A stretch of DNA of 64,000 nt. Origin: Citricoccus alkalitolerans (lineage in GTDB: Bacteria; Actinomycetota; Actinomycetes; Actinomycetales; Micrococcaceae). A model generated the notes under the pieces. That model was not told the DNA's origin. It saw only the letters and a list, made by a program, of their open reading frames with translations, and did no database searches. Location: the NCBI RefSeq assembly GCF_039528175.1, contig NZ_BAAALH010000001.1, positions 434,001-498,000 of the forward strand, read 5' to 3'. This document shows, piece by piece, positions 27,985-37,488 of the stretch. Positions within the stretch are counted from its first letter, which is position 1, and every line of letters starts with the position of its first letter. A program made the translations under genes and the position numbers.

Positions 27985-28469
27985 GGGTCCGGGCGCCGAG
28001 TCCTGGCGAGACCGGCGGGGATCAGGGTGTCCGGGTAGCGGGAGACGAGGGCCAGACCACGGTGCTCGTCGTGGGGCTGACGGTGGTCTGCCTCTTGCTG
28101 GCCACCGTGATCCTGGCCGTGACCACGGTGAACCTCGAGGCCCGCAAGCTGCTGTCCGCGGCGGACGGGGCCGCCATGGCTGCGGCGGACAGCTTCACCA
28201 TCGCCATCGAGGAGGACGGGGACGCCAGGCGCACCCCGGTGCTCGCTGACGCCGATGCCGCTGAGGCGGTGGCCGGATACCTGGTCACCGCTGGTTCTCA
28301 CGAGCGGTTCGACGGGCTCGTGGTGGAGACCGTCTCCGTGGGCGACGGCGGCCAGACCGTCGATGTGGTGCTGACAGCCACTGCCCACCCACCCATCGTG
28401 AACTGGATCGTGCCGGACGGCATCCGGATCCTGGCCACCAGTTCGTCCCGTACCGCCTTGAGGCGCTGA
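27981..28469 (+). CDS. TadG-like / Rv3654c-type pilus-associated protein
   Basis: 162 residues, ATGA overlap with the previous gene. DEGQTTVLVVGLTVVCLLLATVILAVTTVN is one helix after a hydrophilic leader, followed by AADGAAMAAAD, typical of TadG-related proteins. Last gene clearly belonging to the Tad operon. Confidence 0.78.
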   Translation: MRVRAPSPGETGGDQGVRVAGDEGQTTVLVVGLTVVCLLLATVILAVTTVNLEARKLLSAADGAAMAAADSFTIAIEEDGDARRTPVLADADAAEAVAGYLVTAGSHERFDGLVVETVSVGDGGQTVDVVLTATAHPPIVNWIVPDGIRILATSSSRTALRR

Positions 28470-28479
28470 GGAGACTCCA

Positions 28480-28719
28480 ATGTCCGCCGACGACCCCGAG
28501 AACACCGAAGACACCGGCAACATCGAGCACCCGGACCTGCGGCGACTGCGCCGCTGGGAGGAGTCCGGCGGCACCTGGGTGGTGGTCGGCCGCCGGGCCA
28601 CACGCTCGGGGGAGAGCGTGACCCTCTCGCTGATGACCTGTGATGGGGGAGAGGAGATGGACGTTTTCTCCTCCTCCGATCCGGGGCTGGTGGAGTATGT
28701 CTCAGGGGACGCCGGTTGA
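28480..28719 (+). CDS. Small hypothetical protein
   Basis: 79 residues, ATG preceded by GGAG at suitable spacing, 10 bases after the pilus gene. Acidic N-terminus, then a compact beta-rich segment (GGTWVVVGRRATRSGESVTL). No recognised family. Probably co-transcribed with the Tad genes; a link to pilus function is not shown. Confidence 0.6.
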   Translation: MSADDPENTEDTGNIEHPDLRRLRRWEESGGTWVVVGRRATRSGESVTLSLMTCDGGEEMDVFSSSDPGLVEYVSGDAG

Positions 28720-28800
28720 CGGGCGGCCGGGCTGGCGTTGGGTCCGGCATCGTGCCAGGGAACAACGCCGGTCCAGCCGCGCTGTAGGCTGGACCCCACC

Positions 28801-29916
28801 ATGGCTGAGACTGACTACACCGCTGAAATCGCGCAACTGCGCTCCACGCTGTCCAACATCGAGCAGGTGTCGGACATGGAGCAGATCAAGGCGGACATCG
28901 CCCGGCTGGAGGCGGAGGCCTCCGCCCCGGACCTCTGGGACGATCCGGAGGCGGCGCAGAAGATCACCTCGAAGCTGTCCCACCGGCAGACCGAACTCGA
29001 GCGCGTCGCCAAGCTGGAGCAGCGCATCGATGACATGGAGGTCATGGTGGAGCTCGCGGCTGAGGAGGACGATGACTCAGCGCGGGACGACGTCGCCAGG
29101 GAGCTCGAGGCCCTGCGCAAGACGATGTCCGATCTGGAGATCGTCACCCTGCTCTCCGGCGAGTACGACGAGCGTGACGCCGTGGTCACCATCCGCGCCG
29201 GTGCCGGTGGTGTGGATGCCGCGGACTTCGCCGAGATCCTGATGCGCATGTACCTGCGCTGGGCCGAGCAGCGCGGCTGGACCACCAAGGTCATGGACAC
29301 CGCCTACGCCGAAGAGGCCGGGCTGAAGTCCGCCACCTTCGAGGTCAAGGCCCCGTACGCCTTCGGCACGCTCTCCGTGGAGGCCGGCACCCACCGCCTC
29401 GTGCGCATCAGCCCCTTCGACAACCAGGGGCGGCGCCAGACCTCCTTCGCCGCCGTCGAGGTCATCCCCCTCATCGAGTCGGACGACTCGGTCGAGATCC
29501 CCGAGGCCGAGCTCAAGGTGGATGTCTTCCGCTCCTCCGGCCCCGGCGGCCAGTCGGTGAACACCACCGACTCCGCCGTGCGCATGACGCACATCCCCAC
29601 CGGGATCGTCGTCTCGATGCAGAACGAGAAGTCCCAGATCCAGAACCGTGCCGCCGCCCTGCGCGTCATGCAGTCCCGCCTGCTGCTGGTGCGCAAGGCC
29701 GAGGAGGATGCGAAGAAGAAGGAGATGGCCGGGGACGTCAAGGCGTCCTGGGGCGATCAGATGCGTTCCTATGTGCTGAATCCGTACCAGATGGTCAAGG
29801 ACCTGCGCACCAACCATGAGGAGGGCAACCCCTCCTCGGTGTTCGACGGCGCGATCGACGGCTTCATCGACGCCGGTATCCGCTGGCGCGCCGGCGCCCG
29901 CCACAGCGAGGACTGA
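28801..29916 (+). CDS. prfB: Peptide chain release factor 2
   Basis: 371 residues; terminates translation at UGA and UAA. SPF tripeptide (204-206, stop-codon recognition) and GGQ (249-251, peptidyl hydrolysis) are present. The reading frame is continuous: the programmed +1 frameshift found in many bacteria is absent. The TAGGCT box at 28785-28790 lies just upstream of the ATG, so the leader would be very short. prfB normally neighbours ftsE; here 8.4 kb of catabolic genes intervene. Confidence 0.96.
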   Translation: MAETDYTAEIAQLRSTLSNIEQVSDMEQIKADIARLEAEASAPDLWDDPEAAQKITSKLSHRQTELERVAKLEQRIDDMEVMVELAAEEDDDSARDDVARELEALRKTMSDLEIVTLLSGEYDERDAVVTIRAGAGGVDAADFAEILMRMYLRWAEQRGWTTKVMDTAYAEEAGLKSATFEVKAPYAFGTLSVEAGTHRLVRISPFDNQGRRQTSFAAVEVIPLIESDDSVEIPEAELKVDVFRSSGPGGQSVNTTDSAVRMTHIPTGIVVSMQNEKSQIQNRAAALRVMQSRLLLVRKAEEDAKKKEMAGDVKASWGDQMRSYVLNPYQMVKDLRTNHEEGNPSSVFDGAIDGFIDAGIRWRAGARHSED

Positions 29917-30049
29917 GCCTCCGTCCCACCGCCGAGCGGACCCTTGTCCGCACCGGAACACCCTGCCTACAGTGACCAGGAGGCCCGATCCGGGCCGTGG
30001 GCCCCCTTCCCGGCCCTCCCGTCACGAGTCGCCGCAGGAGGCCTACACC

Positions 30050-31117
30050 ATGCGCGCAGCACGGTACTACGACGCTAAAGACATCCGCATCGAGGACATC
30101 GACAACCCGACTGCGGGTCCCGGCCAAGTGCTCATCGATGTGGCCTGGTGCGGAATCTGCGGCACCGACCTGCACGAATACCTGGACGGTCCGATCTTCA
30201 TCCCGCCGGCCGGGCATCCGCACCCCATCTCCGGCGAGTCGGCCCCGCTGACCATCGGCCACGAGATGTCCGGCACCGTGGCCGCGCTGGGCGAGGGCGT
30301 GGACGATCTGGAGATCGGGCAGAAGGTGGTGGTCGAGCCCTACGTGATCCGGGAGGAACACGAGAACGACGAGGACTACCAGCTGTCCCCGGACATGAAC
30401 TTCATCGGCCTGGGCGGTCATGGTGGGGGCCTGGCCGAACAAATCGCGGTGCGGCGGCGCTGGGTGCATCCGGTGGCCGATCACGTCAACCTGGACGAAG
30501 CCGCCCTGATCGAGCCTCTGGCCGTGGCTCACCACGCCTTCGTCCGCTCCGGGGCGAAGGCCGGAGACGTGGCAATCATCGGCGGCGCCGGTCCCATCGG
30601 GGCGCTCACGGCCGCCGTCCTCAAGGGTGAGGGCCTCACCGTCTACGTCTCCGAGCTCTCCGAGCTGCGTCGGCAGCGAGTGCTGGACGCTGGAGTCGTG
30701 GACGAAGCCTTCGATCCCCGGGAGGTGGACGTGGCCACGAAGGTCAAGGAGCTGACGGGTGGGCGCGGGGCGGATGTCGGCTTCGAGGCCACCAGCGTGG
30801 ACGTGGTGCTGGCGATGCTCCTGGAGGCTGTGCGCCCCGGGGGTGTGATCGTCAACGAGTCGATCTGGGGCCACGAGCCGACCGTCCCCCTCCACCAGCT
30901 CGTGCTCAAGGAGATCGATCTCCGCGGCACCATCGGGTACGCCTGGGACCATCCAGCCACCATCAAGCTGATCGAGGACGGCACCGTGGACGTCAAGCCG
31001 TTCATCACCGGAAAGATCGGCCTGGACGACCTCATCGATGAGGGATTCGACACGCTCATCAACCACAACGAGACCGCGGTGAAGATCCTCGTCTCGCCCA
31101 CGGGGAAGGGGCTCTGA
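30050..31117 (+). CDS. Zn-dependent 2,3-butanediol dehydrogenase-like alcohol dehydrogenase
   Basis: 355 residues, MDR superfamily. Catalytic zinc site: CGICGTDLHEY, GHEMSG and the downstream Glu; the family's structural-zinc Cys cluster is not obvious (replaced by an EEHENDEDYQ region). Rossmann motif IIGGAGPIG. Closest by pattern to (R,R)-butanediol dehydrogenases, interconverting acetoin/diacetyl and butanediol with NAD. CAGGAGG ribosome site. Followed at 4 bases by the SRPBCC gene. Confidence 0.82.
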   Translation: MRAARYYDAKDIRIEDIDNPTAGPGQVLIDVAWCGICGTDLHEYLDGPIFIPPAGHPHPISGESAPLTIGHEMSGTVAALGEGVDDLEIGQKVVVEPYVIREEHENDEDYQLSPDMNFIGLGGHGGGLAEQIAVRRRWVHPVADHVNLDEAALIEPLAVAHHAFVRSGAKAGDVAIIGGAGPIGALTAAVLKGEGLTVYVSELSELRRQRVLDAGVVDEAFDPREVDVATKVKELTGGRGADVGFEATSVDVVLAMLLEAVRPGGVIVNESIWGHEPTVPLHQLVLKEIDLRGTIGYAWDHPATIKLIEDGTVDVKPFITGKIGLDDLIDEGFDTLINHNETAVKILVSPTGKGL

Positions 31118-31121
31118 ACTC

Positions 31122-31589
31122 ATGGCCGAGCTACCCGGGCTGCCGCCCGTCGCTGAACGCGTTGTCACCGCCGAACGGCGCATCGCCGCTGACGCTGGGA
31201 CCATCTTCACTCTGATCGCAGACCCGGCCCGCCAACCGGACTGGGACGGCAATGACAACCTGGCGCAGGCCGAGGAAGGCCAGCGCATTACCGCCGTCGG
31301 GGACGTGTTCACCATGGTCTTGACGAAGGAGGGCGCCGTCCGGGAGAACCATGTGGTGGAGTTCGAGGAGGGCCGGCGCCTCGCCTGGCTGCCCGCCGAG
31401 GTCGGGGAGGAACCCCGGGGCCATCGGTGGTGCTGGGAACTGGAACTTGAGCCGGTCGGCGGCACCGTGGTCCGCCACACCTATGACTGGACCCGGCTGA
31501 CCGATGAGACCCGTTTCCGCCGGGCCCTGGCGACGACGGAGGCCGCCTTGATGGCGTCCCTGGACCGGTTGGCGGCCGCCGTAGAGTGA
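31122..31589 (+). CDS. SRPBCC family protein
   Basis: 155 residues with START/polyketide-cyclase fold features: N-terminal VVTAERRIAADAGTIFTLIADPARQPDWDGND, mid-strand RENHVVEFEEGRRLAW, and a long C-terminal helix. Probably binds a small hydrophobic ligand. Located between the butanediol dehydrogenase and the regulator, so likely part of the same unit; function unknown. Confidence 0.75.
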   Translation: MAELPGLPPVAERVVTAERRIAADAGTIFTLIADPARQPDWDGNDNLAQAEEGQRITAVGDVFTMVLTKEGAVRENHVVEFEEGRRLAWLPAEVGEEPRGHRWCWELELEPVGGTVVRHTYDWTRLTDETRFRRALATTEAALMASLDRLAAAVE

Positions 31590-31654
31590 AGCCACCCCGC
31601 CCTGTCACCCCGAGGTGGGGAAGGACGTCTGGGGACCTGACGACGGAGGTACGA

Positions 31655-32779
31655 GTGAGCGTGGATCCGGTGCGGGCTCTCGTCGAGTCGCTCGCGGCCG
31701 ACGACGCGATCCTGGTCGAGACGGTCGAGACTCTCCGGGCCACGATCCCCGGTTATGAGAATGTTCCTGCCGAGTCGCTGGAGGCCTCTGCCCGGCGCAA
31801 TCGCGCGCTGAGCATCCGCACCATCCTCGACGGTCTGGCACCGGAGCCCGGGGGGATTGACGAGGCGGAGACGCTGACCGAGGAACGGATGGCCCAGGGA
31901 GTCGAGATTGCCAGCGTGCTGGCCGGATTCCGCGCGTGTATGTCCATCATCCTGCGCCACCTGCTGGCCGCCGCCCCGCGTTACGGGGTGCCGGTGGAGA
32001 CGGCCCTGTCCTTCTCCACCCTGCTCTGGTCCCTGGGGGATGCCTTCACCACCCGCGCCGTGGTCTCCTATCGCGACCGCACCATCGCCCAGGCCGTGGC
32101 CGATTCGGCCCGCCGCGCCCACTGGCTCGGCGCCGCCCTGGCGGGGAGTCTGGACCGGACCGCGCTGTTCTCCGGTGCCTCCGTCTTCGGGGTGCCCCGT
32201 GACCGGCCGGTCCGGGCCCTGTGCGCTGAAGGCGCCGCGCCCCCCGCCCTCGAGGATTGGGCCGAGGAAGCCGGGGCCCGCGCCGTCGTCGTGCCGCAGG
32301 GCACGGGGGCCATCGGCATCCTCGTCGGTGACCCCGACGCCGGCCCGCCGCCTGCGGGGGCGACCATCGCCCTCGGTGCCCCGATGGTCCTGGGGGAGCT
32401 GCCCCGGTCCTTCGACGTGGCCACCAGGGTGCTGGCGTCCGCCCAGCGGGTCGGGGCGGATGGGGTCGTCGACGTGGACCGTCTCTCCTGGCGCATGGGC
32501 GTCTTCGCCAGCCCGGAGACCACCGTCTTGCTCGACGAGATCTACCTGGAACCGTTGCGGGCGGAGAGGGCATTTGGCGAGCTGATCGTCGAGTCTTTGC
32601 GCGCCTACCTGGAGCACCGGATGAATATTCCGGCGGCGGCCGAGTCCATCCCGATCCACGTCAACACCCTGCGGTACCGCCTCAGGCGCTATCGCGAGGT
32701 CACGGGAGCCGACCTGGGAGACCTCAACACGCTCATCGAGGTCGCATGGGCCCTTGCGGCAGATCACGGCCGAGACTGA
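31655..32779 (+). CDS. PucR family transcriptional regulator
   Basis: 374 residues from GTG 31655, which has GGAGGT four bases upstream; an earlier in-frame GTG (31586) overlaps the SRPBCC stop. The C-terminal PucR HTH (about 315-365) reads IPIHVNTLRYRLRRYREVTG. The central region is GGDEF-like/degenerate and the N-terminus is helical. Next to ketone-body genes it is the likely activator of the GntP-thiolase-dehydrogenase-transferase genes downstream. Confidence 0.85.
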   Translation: MSVDPVRALVESLAADDAILVETVETLRATIPGYENVPAESLEASARRNRALSIRTILDGLAPEPGGIDEAETLTEERMAQGVEIASVLAGFRACMSIILRHLLAAAPRYGVPVETALSFSTLLWSLGDAFTTRAVVSYRDRTIAQAVADSARRAHWLGAALAGSLDRTALFSGASVFGVPRDRPVRALCAEGAAPPALEDWAEEAGARAVVVPQGTGAIGILVGDPDAGPPPAGATIALGAPMVLGELPRSFDVATRVLASAQRVGADGVVDVDRLSWRMGVFASPETTVLLDEIYLEPLRAERAFGELIVESLRAYLEHRMNIPAAAESIPIHVNTLRYRLRRYREVTGADLGDLNTLIEVAWALAADHGRD

Positions 32780-32817
32780 TTCCACCGCAGTATCTCGCCG
32801 TCTTGCCGCAGAGCGCG

Positions 32818-32838
32818 CGTTGTAGACAGCTACGAACG
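32818..32838. promoter_or_regulatory. Imperfect inverted repeat, candidate operator
   Basis: CGTTGTAG and CTACGAACG flank a 4-base centre, 109-129 bases upstream of the GntP start and directly after the PucR gene. The arms match except for one extra base. Assignment to PucR is inference. Confidence 0.3.
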
Positions 32839-32946
32839 TGCCTTCCACCTCTTGTGGCTCTCGACGTGGCCTGAATCACGTCCTGCGGGCATGGTGGTAG
32901 GTGCGGTCCGTCAGTGCCGTGACACTCACCCACCAAGGAGAACCGA

Positions 32947-34476
32947 ATGATCTTGGGGATCATAGGCATCATTCTGTCCCTCGCCTTGCTGATCACGCTC
33001 GCCTACCGGGGCATGCCCGTCATCATCGCGGCGCCCATCGCGGCCGTCGTGGCCCTGGTGTTCTCCGGCGCGCCGATTCTCGCCTCCTATACGGAGATCT
33101 TCATGCCGGCCCTCGCCGGGTTCGTGGGGCAGTACTTCCCGCTGTTCCTGCTCGGCGCCATCTTCGGTGTGCTGATGACGGTCACCGGCTATGCCGAGTC
33201 CATCGCTCGCACAGTGGCCCGCTGGATCGGCGCCCGCAACGCCCTGGCTGCCACTGTGGTCACCTCCGCCCTCATGACCTACGGCGGCATCAGCCTCTTC
33301 GTGGTGGCGTTCGTGATGTTCCCCCTGGCTCGCGAGCTGTTCCGCGTGGCGGACATCCCGAAGAGACTGATCCCGGGCACCATCGCCCTGGGCATCTTCA
33401 CGTTCACCATGACGGCACTGCCGGGCTCCCCTCAGGTCCAGAACCTGATCCCGGGGCAGTTCTTCGGTACCGACGGCTTTGCGGCCCCGGGGATCGGCCT
33501 GGTGGGAGCAGCGATGATCCTCGGGCTCGGCCTGGCATGGCTCGAGTTCCGGCGCCGCCGGCTCATGGCCAACGGTGAGCACTTCAGCGATGCGGGGGTA
33601 GACCGCGGTCCTAGTGTCCGCGGGGGTGCCAGTCCCCGCCGCGGGGACGGACCCGGTGCGGCGCTGGCCGGTTCCGAGGCCGACTCCCCGACGGCGACCA
33701 CTTCCGGGAACGGTCCCGGCGCCCACGCCCAGGTCAAGGAGGTCGAGACCGGCACCTCCGGCGCCATCACGACCCCGCGCAACGGGGTGGAGGCCTTCGT
33801 CCCGCTGCTGGCCGTCATCCTCGTCAACTTCGGCTGCACCCTTCTGGTCTTCCCAGCGCTGAACTGGGACTATCTGCAGGAGGAGCAGTTCGGCGCCATC
33901 GAGTTGAGCTCCCGCGCCGGTATCTGGGCCGTCATCATCGCCTTGACCGTGGCCATCCTGGTCATCGTGGCCTTCAACACCCGCCGGTTCGGAGACCTGC
34001 GGAAGGCCTTCGTGGACGGGGCCAAGGGCTCCATGCTGCCGATCTTCTCCACGGCCTCGGAAGTCGGCTACGGTGCGGTCATCGCCTCCGTGGCAGCGTT
34101 CGCTGTGATCAGAGACTCCGTATTCAACATGGGCGGCAACGCGCTGGTCACCTCGGTGTTCTCCACCTCGGTCACCGCGGCCATCACGGGCTCCTCCTCG
34201 GGCGGCATGACCATTGCACTGAACGCCTTCGGTGACAATCTCAAGGAGATGGCCCTGGACCAAGGAGTGAGCCTGGAGGCCATGCACCGATTGACCGCCA
34301 TGGCCGCCGGCGGCCTGGACACCCTGCCCCACTCCGGGGCCGTGGTCACCCTGCTGATCGTCTGTGGCATGACCCACCGTCAGTCCTACAAGGACATCTT
34401 CATGGTCACCCTCGTCATGCCGGTCATCACGGTCGCCATACTCACTGCCGTGGTCTCGGTGGTCGGGGCCTTCTGA
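32947..34476 (+). CDS. GntP family permease, probable 3-hydroxybutyrate importer
   Basis: 509 residues, about twelve hydrophobic segments; AAGGAG ribosome site. The GntP pattern is seen in the N-terminal half (MTYGGISLFVVAFVMFPLARELFR) and in the C-terminal GSSSGGMTIALNAF and LPHSGAVVTLL. A hydrophilic loop of about 70 residues (about 215-285) separates the halves. GntP members carry gluconate or hydroxyacids; the genes that follow point to D-3-hydroxybutyrate. Confidence 0.85.
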   Translation: MILGIIGIILSLALLITLAYRGMPVIIAAPIAAVVALVFSGAPILASYTEIFMPALAGFVGQYFPLFLLGAIFGVLMTVTGYAESIARTVARWIGARNALAATVVTSALMTYGGISLFVVAFVMFPLARELFRVADIPKRLIPGTIALGIFTFTMTALPGSPQVQNLIPGQFFGTDGFAAPGIGLVGAAMILGLGLAWLEFRRRRLMANGEHFSDAGVDRGPSVRGGASPRRGDGPGAALAGSEADSPTATTSGNGPGAHAQVKEVETGTSGAITTPRNGVEAFVPLLAVILVNFGCTLLVFPALNWDYLQEEQFGAIELSSRAGIWAVIIALTVAILVIVAFNTRRFGDLRKAFVDGAKGSMLPIFSTASEVGYGAVIASVAAFAVIRDSVFNMGGNALVTSVFSTSVTAAITGSSSGGMTIALNAFGDNLKEMALDQGVSLEAMHRLTAMAAGGLDTLPHSGAVVTLLIVCGMTHRQSYKDIFMVTLVMPVITVAILTAVVSVVGAF

Positions 34477-34587
34477 CGCGCCCGCCCCGGCCGATCTAGG
34501 CTGGATGTCATCCACGCCATAACGCCAACCACAACCCACACCACGCCACGCGAAGACGCCTCCCGCCTCACCCTCAGGAGAACACCC

Positions 34588-35799
34588 ATGACCACCACGC
34601 CTTCAGCTGCCTCTGCTGCCCACGATGCCGTGATTGTCGGCGGGGCCCGGACCCCTTTCACTCGGCTGCTGTCACAGCAGGCCTCCCTGACCGCTGTGGA
34701 CCTCGGCGCCCACGCCATCAAGCACGCCCTGCAGCGTGCCGGTGTGGACGGCGCTGACGTGGACTCGGTCATCATGGGCCAGGTCGTCCAGGCCGGCCAG
34801 GGACAGAACCCAGCCCGCCAATCGGCCCTCGCTGCCGGACTGGACTGGAGCGTGCCGGCCACGACCATCAACAAGGTCTGCCTGTCCGGCCTCACCGCCG
34901 TCATCGATGCGGCACGGCTCATCCGACTGGGCGAGGCCGAGGTGGTGGTGGCCGGTGGCCAGGAATCGATGACCAATGCCCCACACCTGTTGGTGGGATC
35001 CCGGAAGGGCTATAAGTACGGCCCGACGACGGTGCTCGACTCGGTCGCCTACGACGGCCTGACTGATGCGCTCAGCAAAGAGGCGATGGGCGAGCTCACC
35101 GAGTCCGGCAACACGGAGCGGCAGATCGACCGCACCGCCCAGGACGAGGTCGCTGCCGCCTCCCACCGGCGGGCTGCCGCCGCTCAGGCCGACGGCACCT
35201 TCGACATGGAGATCGCCCCCATCGAGATCCCGCAGCGCAAGGGTGAGCCGGTCCTCCTCGCCGAGGACGAGGGCGTGCGCCCGGACACCACCGTGGACTC
35301 CCTGGCCGCGTTGCGCCCGGCGTTTGCCCAGGACGGTGGTATCACCGCCGGCAACTCGTCGCCGCTCTCCGACGGAGCCGCAGCACTTGTGGTCACCTCG
35401 CGGGCCTATGCGGAGGCCCGGGGCCTGACGGTGCTGGCCACCATCGGGGCGCCTGGTCAGGTGGCCGGACCGAAGGACTCCTCATTGCACTCCCAGCCCT
35501 CCAACGCCATCCAGGCCGCGGTGAGCAAGGCCGGCTGGTCCGTGGGGGAGCTGGACTTCATCGAGATCAACGAGGCCTTCGGCGCCGTGGCGGTCCAGTC
35601 CCTGAAGGACCTGGAGTACCCCCTGGAACAGACCAATCTCCACGGCGGTGCCATCGCCCTGGGGCACCCCATCGGTGCCTCCGGGGCCCGGCTGGCCCTG
35701 ACCGCCGCCCTGGAGCTGTCCCGGCGTGGCGGCGGCCGGACCGCCGTCAGCCTGTGCGGTGGTGGCGGCCAGGGTGAGGCACTGCTGCTGAGCCTCTGA
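34588..35799 (+). CDS. atoB: Acetyl-CoA C-acetyltransferase (thiolase)
   Basis: 403 residues. Cleaves acetoacetyl-CoA to two acetyl-CoA. Acyl-accepting Cys98 in NKVCLSGL, NEAFGAVAV, GHPIGASGAR (catalytic His) and CGGGGQG (second Cys) are all present. Ribosome site AGGAG. Last step of the 3-hydroxybutyrate route in this cluster. Confidence 0.92.
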   Translation: MTTTPSAASAAHDAVIVGGARTPFTRLLSQQASLTAVDLGAHAIKHALQRAGVDGADVDSVIMGQVVQAGQGQNPARQSALAAGLDWSVPATTINKVCLSGLTAVIDAARLIRLGEAEVVVAGGQESMTNAPHLLVGSRKGYKYGPTTVLDSVAYDGLTDALSKEAMGELTESGNTERQIDRTAQDEVAAASHRRAAAAQADGTFDMEIAPIEIPQRKGEPVLLAEDEGVRPDTTVDSLAALRPAFAQDGGITAGNSSPLSDGAAALVVTSRAYAEARGLTVLATIGAPGQVAGPKDSSLHSQPSNAIQAAVSKAGWSVGELDFIEINEAFGAVAVQSLKDLEYPLEQTNLHGGAIALGHPIGASGARLALTAALELSRRGGGRTAVSLCGGGGQGEALLLSL

Positions 35800-35844
35800 G
35801 AACCACCTCCCACTTCACACCGACCTGGAAGGCAGGTACGCCCC

Positions 35845-36639
35845 GTGACCGAACCACGGACCGAGCATCAGCAGACCACCGGGATCTTCCGAGACGGGAT
35901 CCTCTCCGGACGCACCGCGGTGGTGACGGGAGGGGCCTCCGGGATCGGGGCGGCCTGCGTGCGTGCCCTGGCTGCGGCCGGGGCCACGGTGACCGTGACG
36001 GATCTGAATGCGGAGGCCGCCGAGGCGCTCGCAGCCGAGGTGGGCGGCACGGCCTGGGTGGCCGACCTCGCCGACACCGAGGCCCTGGACGAACTCCGGC
36101 TGGACACGGACATCCTCGTCAACAATGCCGGGATTCAGCGGATCGCCCCGATCCACGAGTTCGATCCCCAGGCCTGGCGGTTCATCCACCGGCTCATGCT
36201 GGAGTCGCCGTTCCTGCTCACCCGGGCCGCCCTGCCGGGCATGTACGAGAGAGGCTTCGGCCGGATCATCAATCTCTCCTCAGCCCATGGGATGCGAGCC
36301 TCGGCCTTCAAGAGCGCGTACGTCTCCGCCAAGCACGGTCTGGAGGGCCTGTCCAAGGTGACCGCACTGGAGGGCGCGGAGCACGGGGTGACGTCGAACT
36401 GCATCAACCCGTCCTATGTGCGCACCCCGCTGGTGGAGAAGCAGATCGCCGACCAGGCGAAGACCCATGGGATCTCCGAGGACGAGGTCGTGGAGAAGAT
36501 CATGCTGACCGAGTCCGCCGTCAAGCGTCTCGTCGAGCCCGAGGAGGTCGCCTCGCTCGTGCTGTGGCTGGCTTCGGACGCCTCCGGCATGGCCACCGGG
36601 GCATCCTATGCGATGGACGGTGGCTGGACCGCCAGCTGA
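35845..36639 (+). CDS. 3-hydroxybutyrate dehydrogenase (SDR)
   Basis: 264 residues, short-chain dehydrogenase. Cofactor motif VVTGGASGIGAA, NNAG in LVNNAGIQ, catalytic Ser in INLSSAHG and Tyr/Lys in YVSAKHG; the HGMRAS and NPSYVRTPLVEKQI segments match D-3-hydroxybutyrate dehydrogenases. Oxidises 3-hydroxybutyrate to acetoacetate with NAD. GTG start after GGAAGGCAGGT. Confidence 0.9.
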   Translation: MTEPRTEHQQTTGIFRDGILSGRTAVVTGGASGIGAACVRALAAAGATVTVTDLNAEAAEALAAEVGGTAWVADLADTEALDELRLDTDILVNNAGIQRIAPIHEFDPQAWRFIHRLMLESPFLLTRAALPGMYERGFGRIINLSSAHGMRASAFKSAYVSAKHGLEGLSKVTALEGAEHGVTSNCINPSYVRTPLVEKQIADQAKTHGISEDEVVEKIMLTESAVKRLVEPEEVASLVLWLASDASGMATGASYAMDGGWTAS

Positions 36640-36687
36640 GACCTCAGAGAAGCAGAACAACAGACGAGTAGGGCGGAAGGACAGGCC

Positions 36688-37488
36688 ATGAGTATGGACA
36701 AGACGGTGGATACCGCGGCGGAAGCGGTGGCGGATATCGGTGACGGGTCGTCATTGGCGGTGGGTGGTTTCGGGTTGTCCGGCAATCCGGTCCAGTTGAT
36801 CGAGGCGTTGCGGGACCAGGGTGCGAAGGAGTTGTCCATCGTGTCCAACAACTGTGGCGTGGACGGCTGGGGGCTCGGGCTGCTGCTGGCCTCCGGGCAG
36901 ATCGTCAAGATGACCTCGTCCTATGTGGGGGAGAACAAGGAATTCGCCCGTCAGTATCTTGAGGGTGAGCTGGAGGTCGAGCTGGTGCCGCAGGGCACGC
37001 TGGCGGAGAAGCTGCGTTCCGGGGGAGCCGGCATTCCCGCGTTCTACACGCGTTCCGGCGTCGGGACCCAGGTGGCCGATGGAGGCCTGCCGATGCGTTA
37101 CAACTCGGACGGCACGGTGGCGAAGGCGTCCGCGCCGAAGGACGTGCGTTCCTTCTCTCTGGGCCAGACGGGGGAGAGGGACTATGTGCTGGAGGAGTCC
37201 ATCGTGACGGACTTCGCACTGGTCCATGCGGCTGTCGGTGATCGTCACGGCAACCTGGTCTTCAACAAGGCCACCCGCCAGTTCGCGCCGCCGGCGGCGA
37301 TGTCCGCGACCGTGTGCATCGCCCAGGTGGAGAAGCTGGTCGAGCCCGGGGAGATCGATCCGGACCAGGTCCACCTGCCGGGGGTCTATGTGCACCGGAT
37401 CGTGGAGGTCGGGCCGGACATCGAGAAGCCGATCGAGAAGCGAACCGTCCGCGCCGCCGGGGCGGACAGCGAGGGGGAGGGTCGATGA
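36688..37488 (+). CDS. scoA: 3-oxoacid CoA-transferase subunit A
   Basis: 266 residues. With subunit B it transfers CoA to acetoacetate (succinyl-CoA donor expected). Seen: DGSSLAVGGFGLSGNPVQLIEAL, SNNCGVDGWGLGLLL, and GGAGIPAFYTRSGVGTQ. ATG 36688 with GGAAGGACAG upstream; ATG 36694 is possible. Overlaps subunit B by four bases. Confidence 0.93.
   Translation: MSMDKTVDTAAEAVADIGDGSSLAVGGFGLSGNPVQLIEALRDQGAKELSIVSNNCGVDGWGLGLLLASGQIVKMTSSYVGENKEFARQYLEGELEVELVPQGTLAEKLRSGGAGIPAFYTRSGVGTQVADGGLPMRYNSDGTVAKASAPKDVRSFSLGQTGERDYVLEESIVTDFALVHAAVGDRHGNLVFNKATRQFAPPAAMSATVCIAQVEKLVEPGEIDPDQVHLPGVYVHRIVEVGPDIEKPIEKRTVRAAGADSEGEGR

Noticed and set aside
28801..29916. Possible programmed frameshift in prfB
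   Set aside because: The gene is one continuous frame from ATG to stop with no early in-frame UGA.
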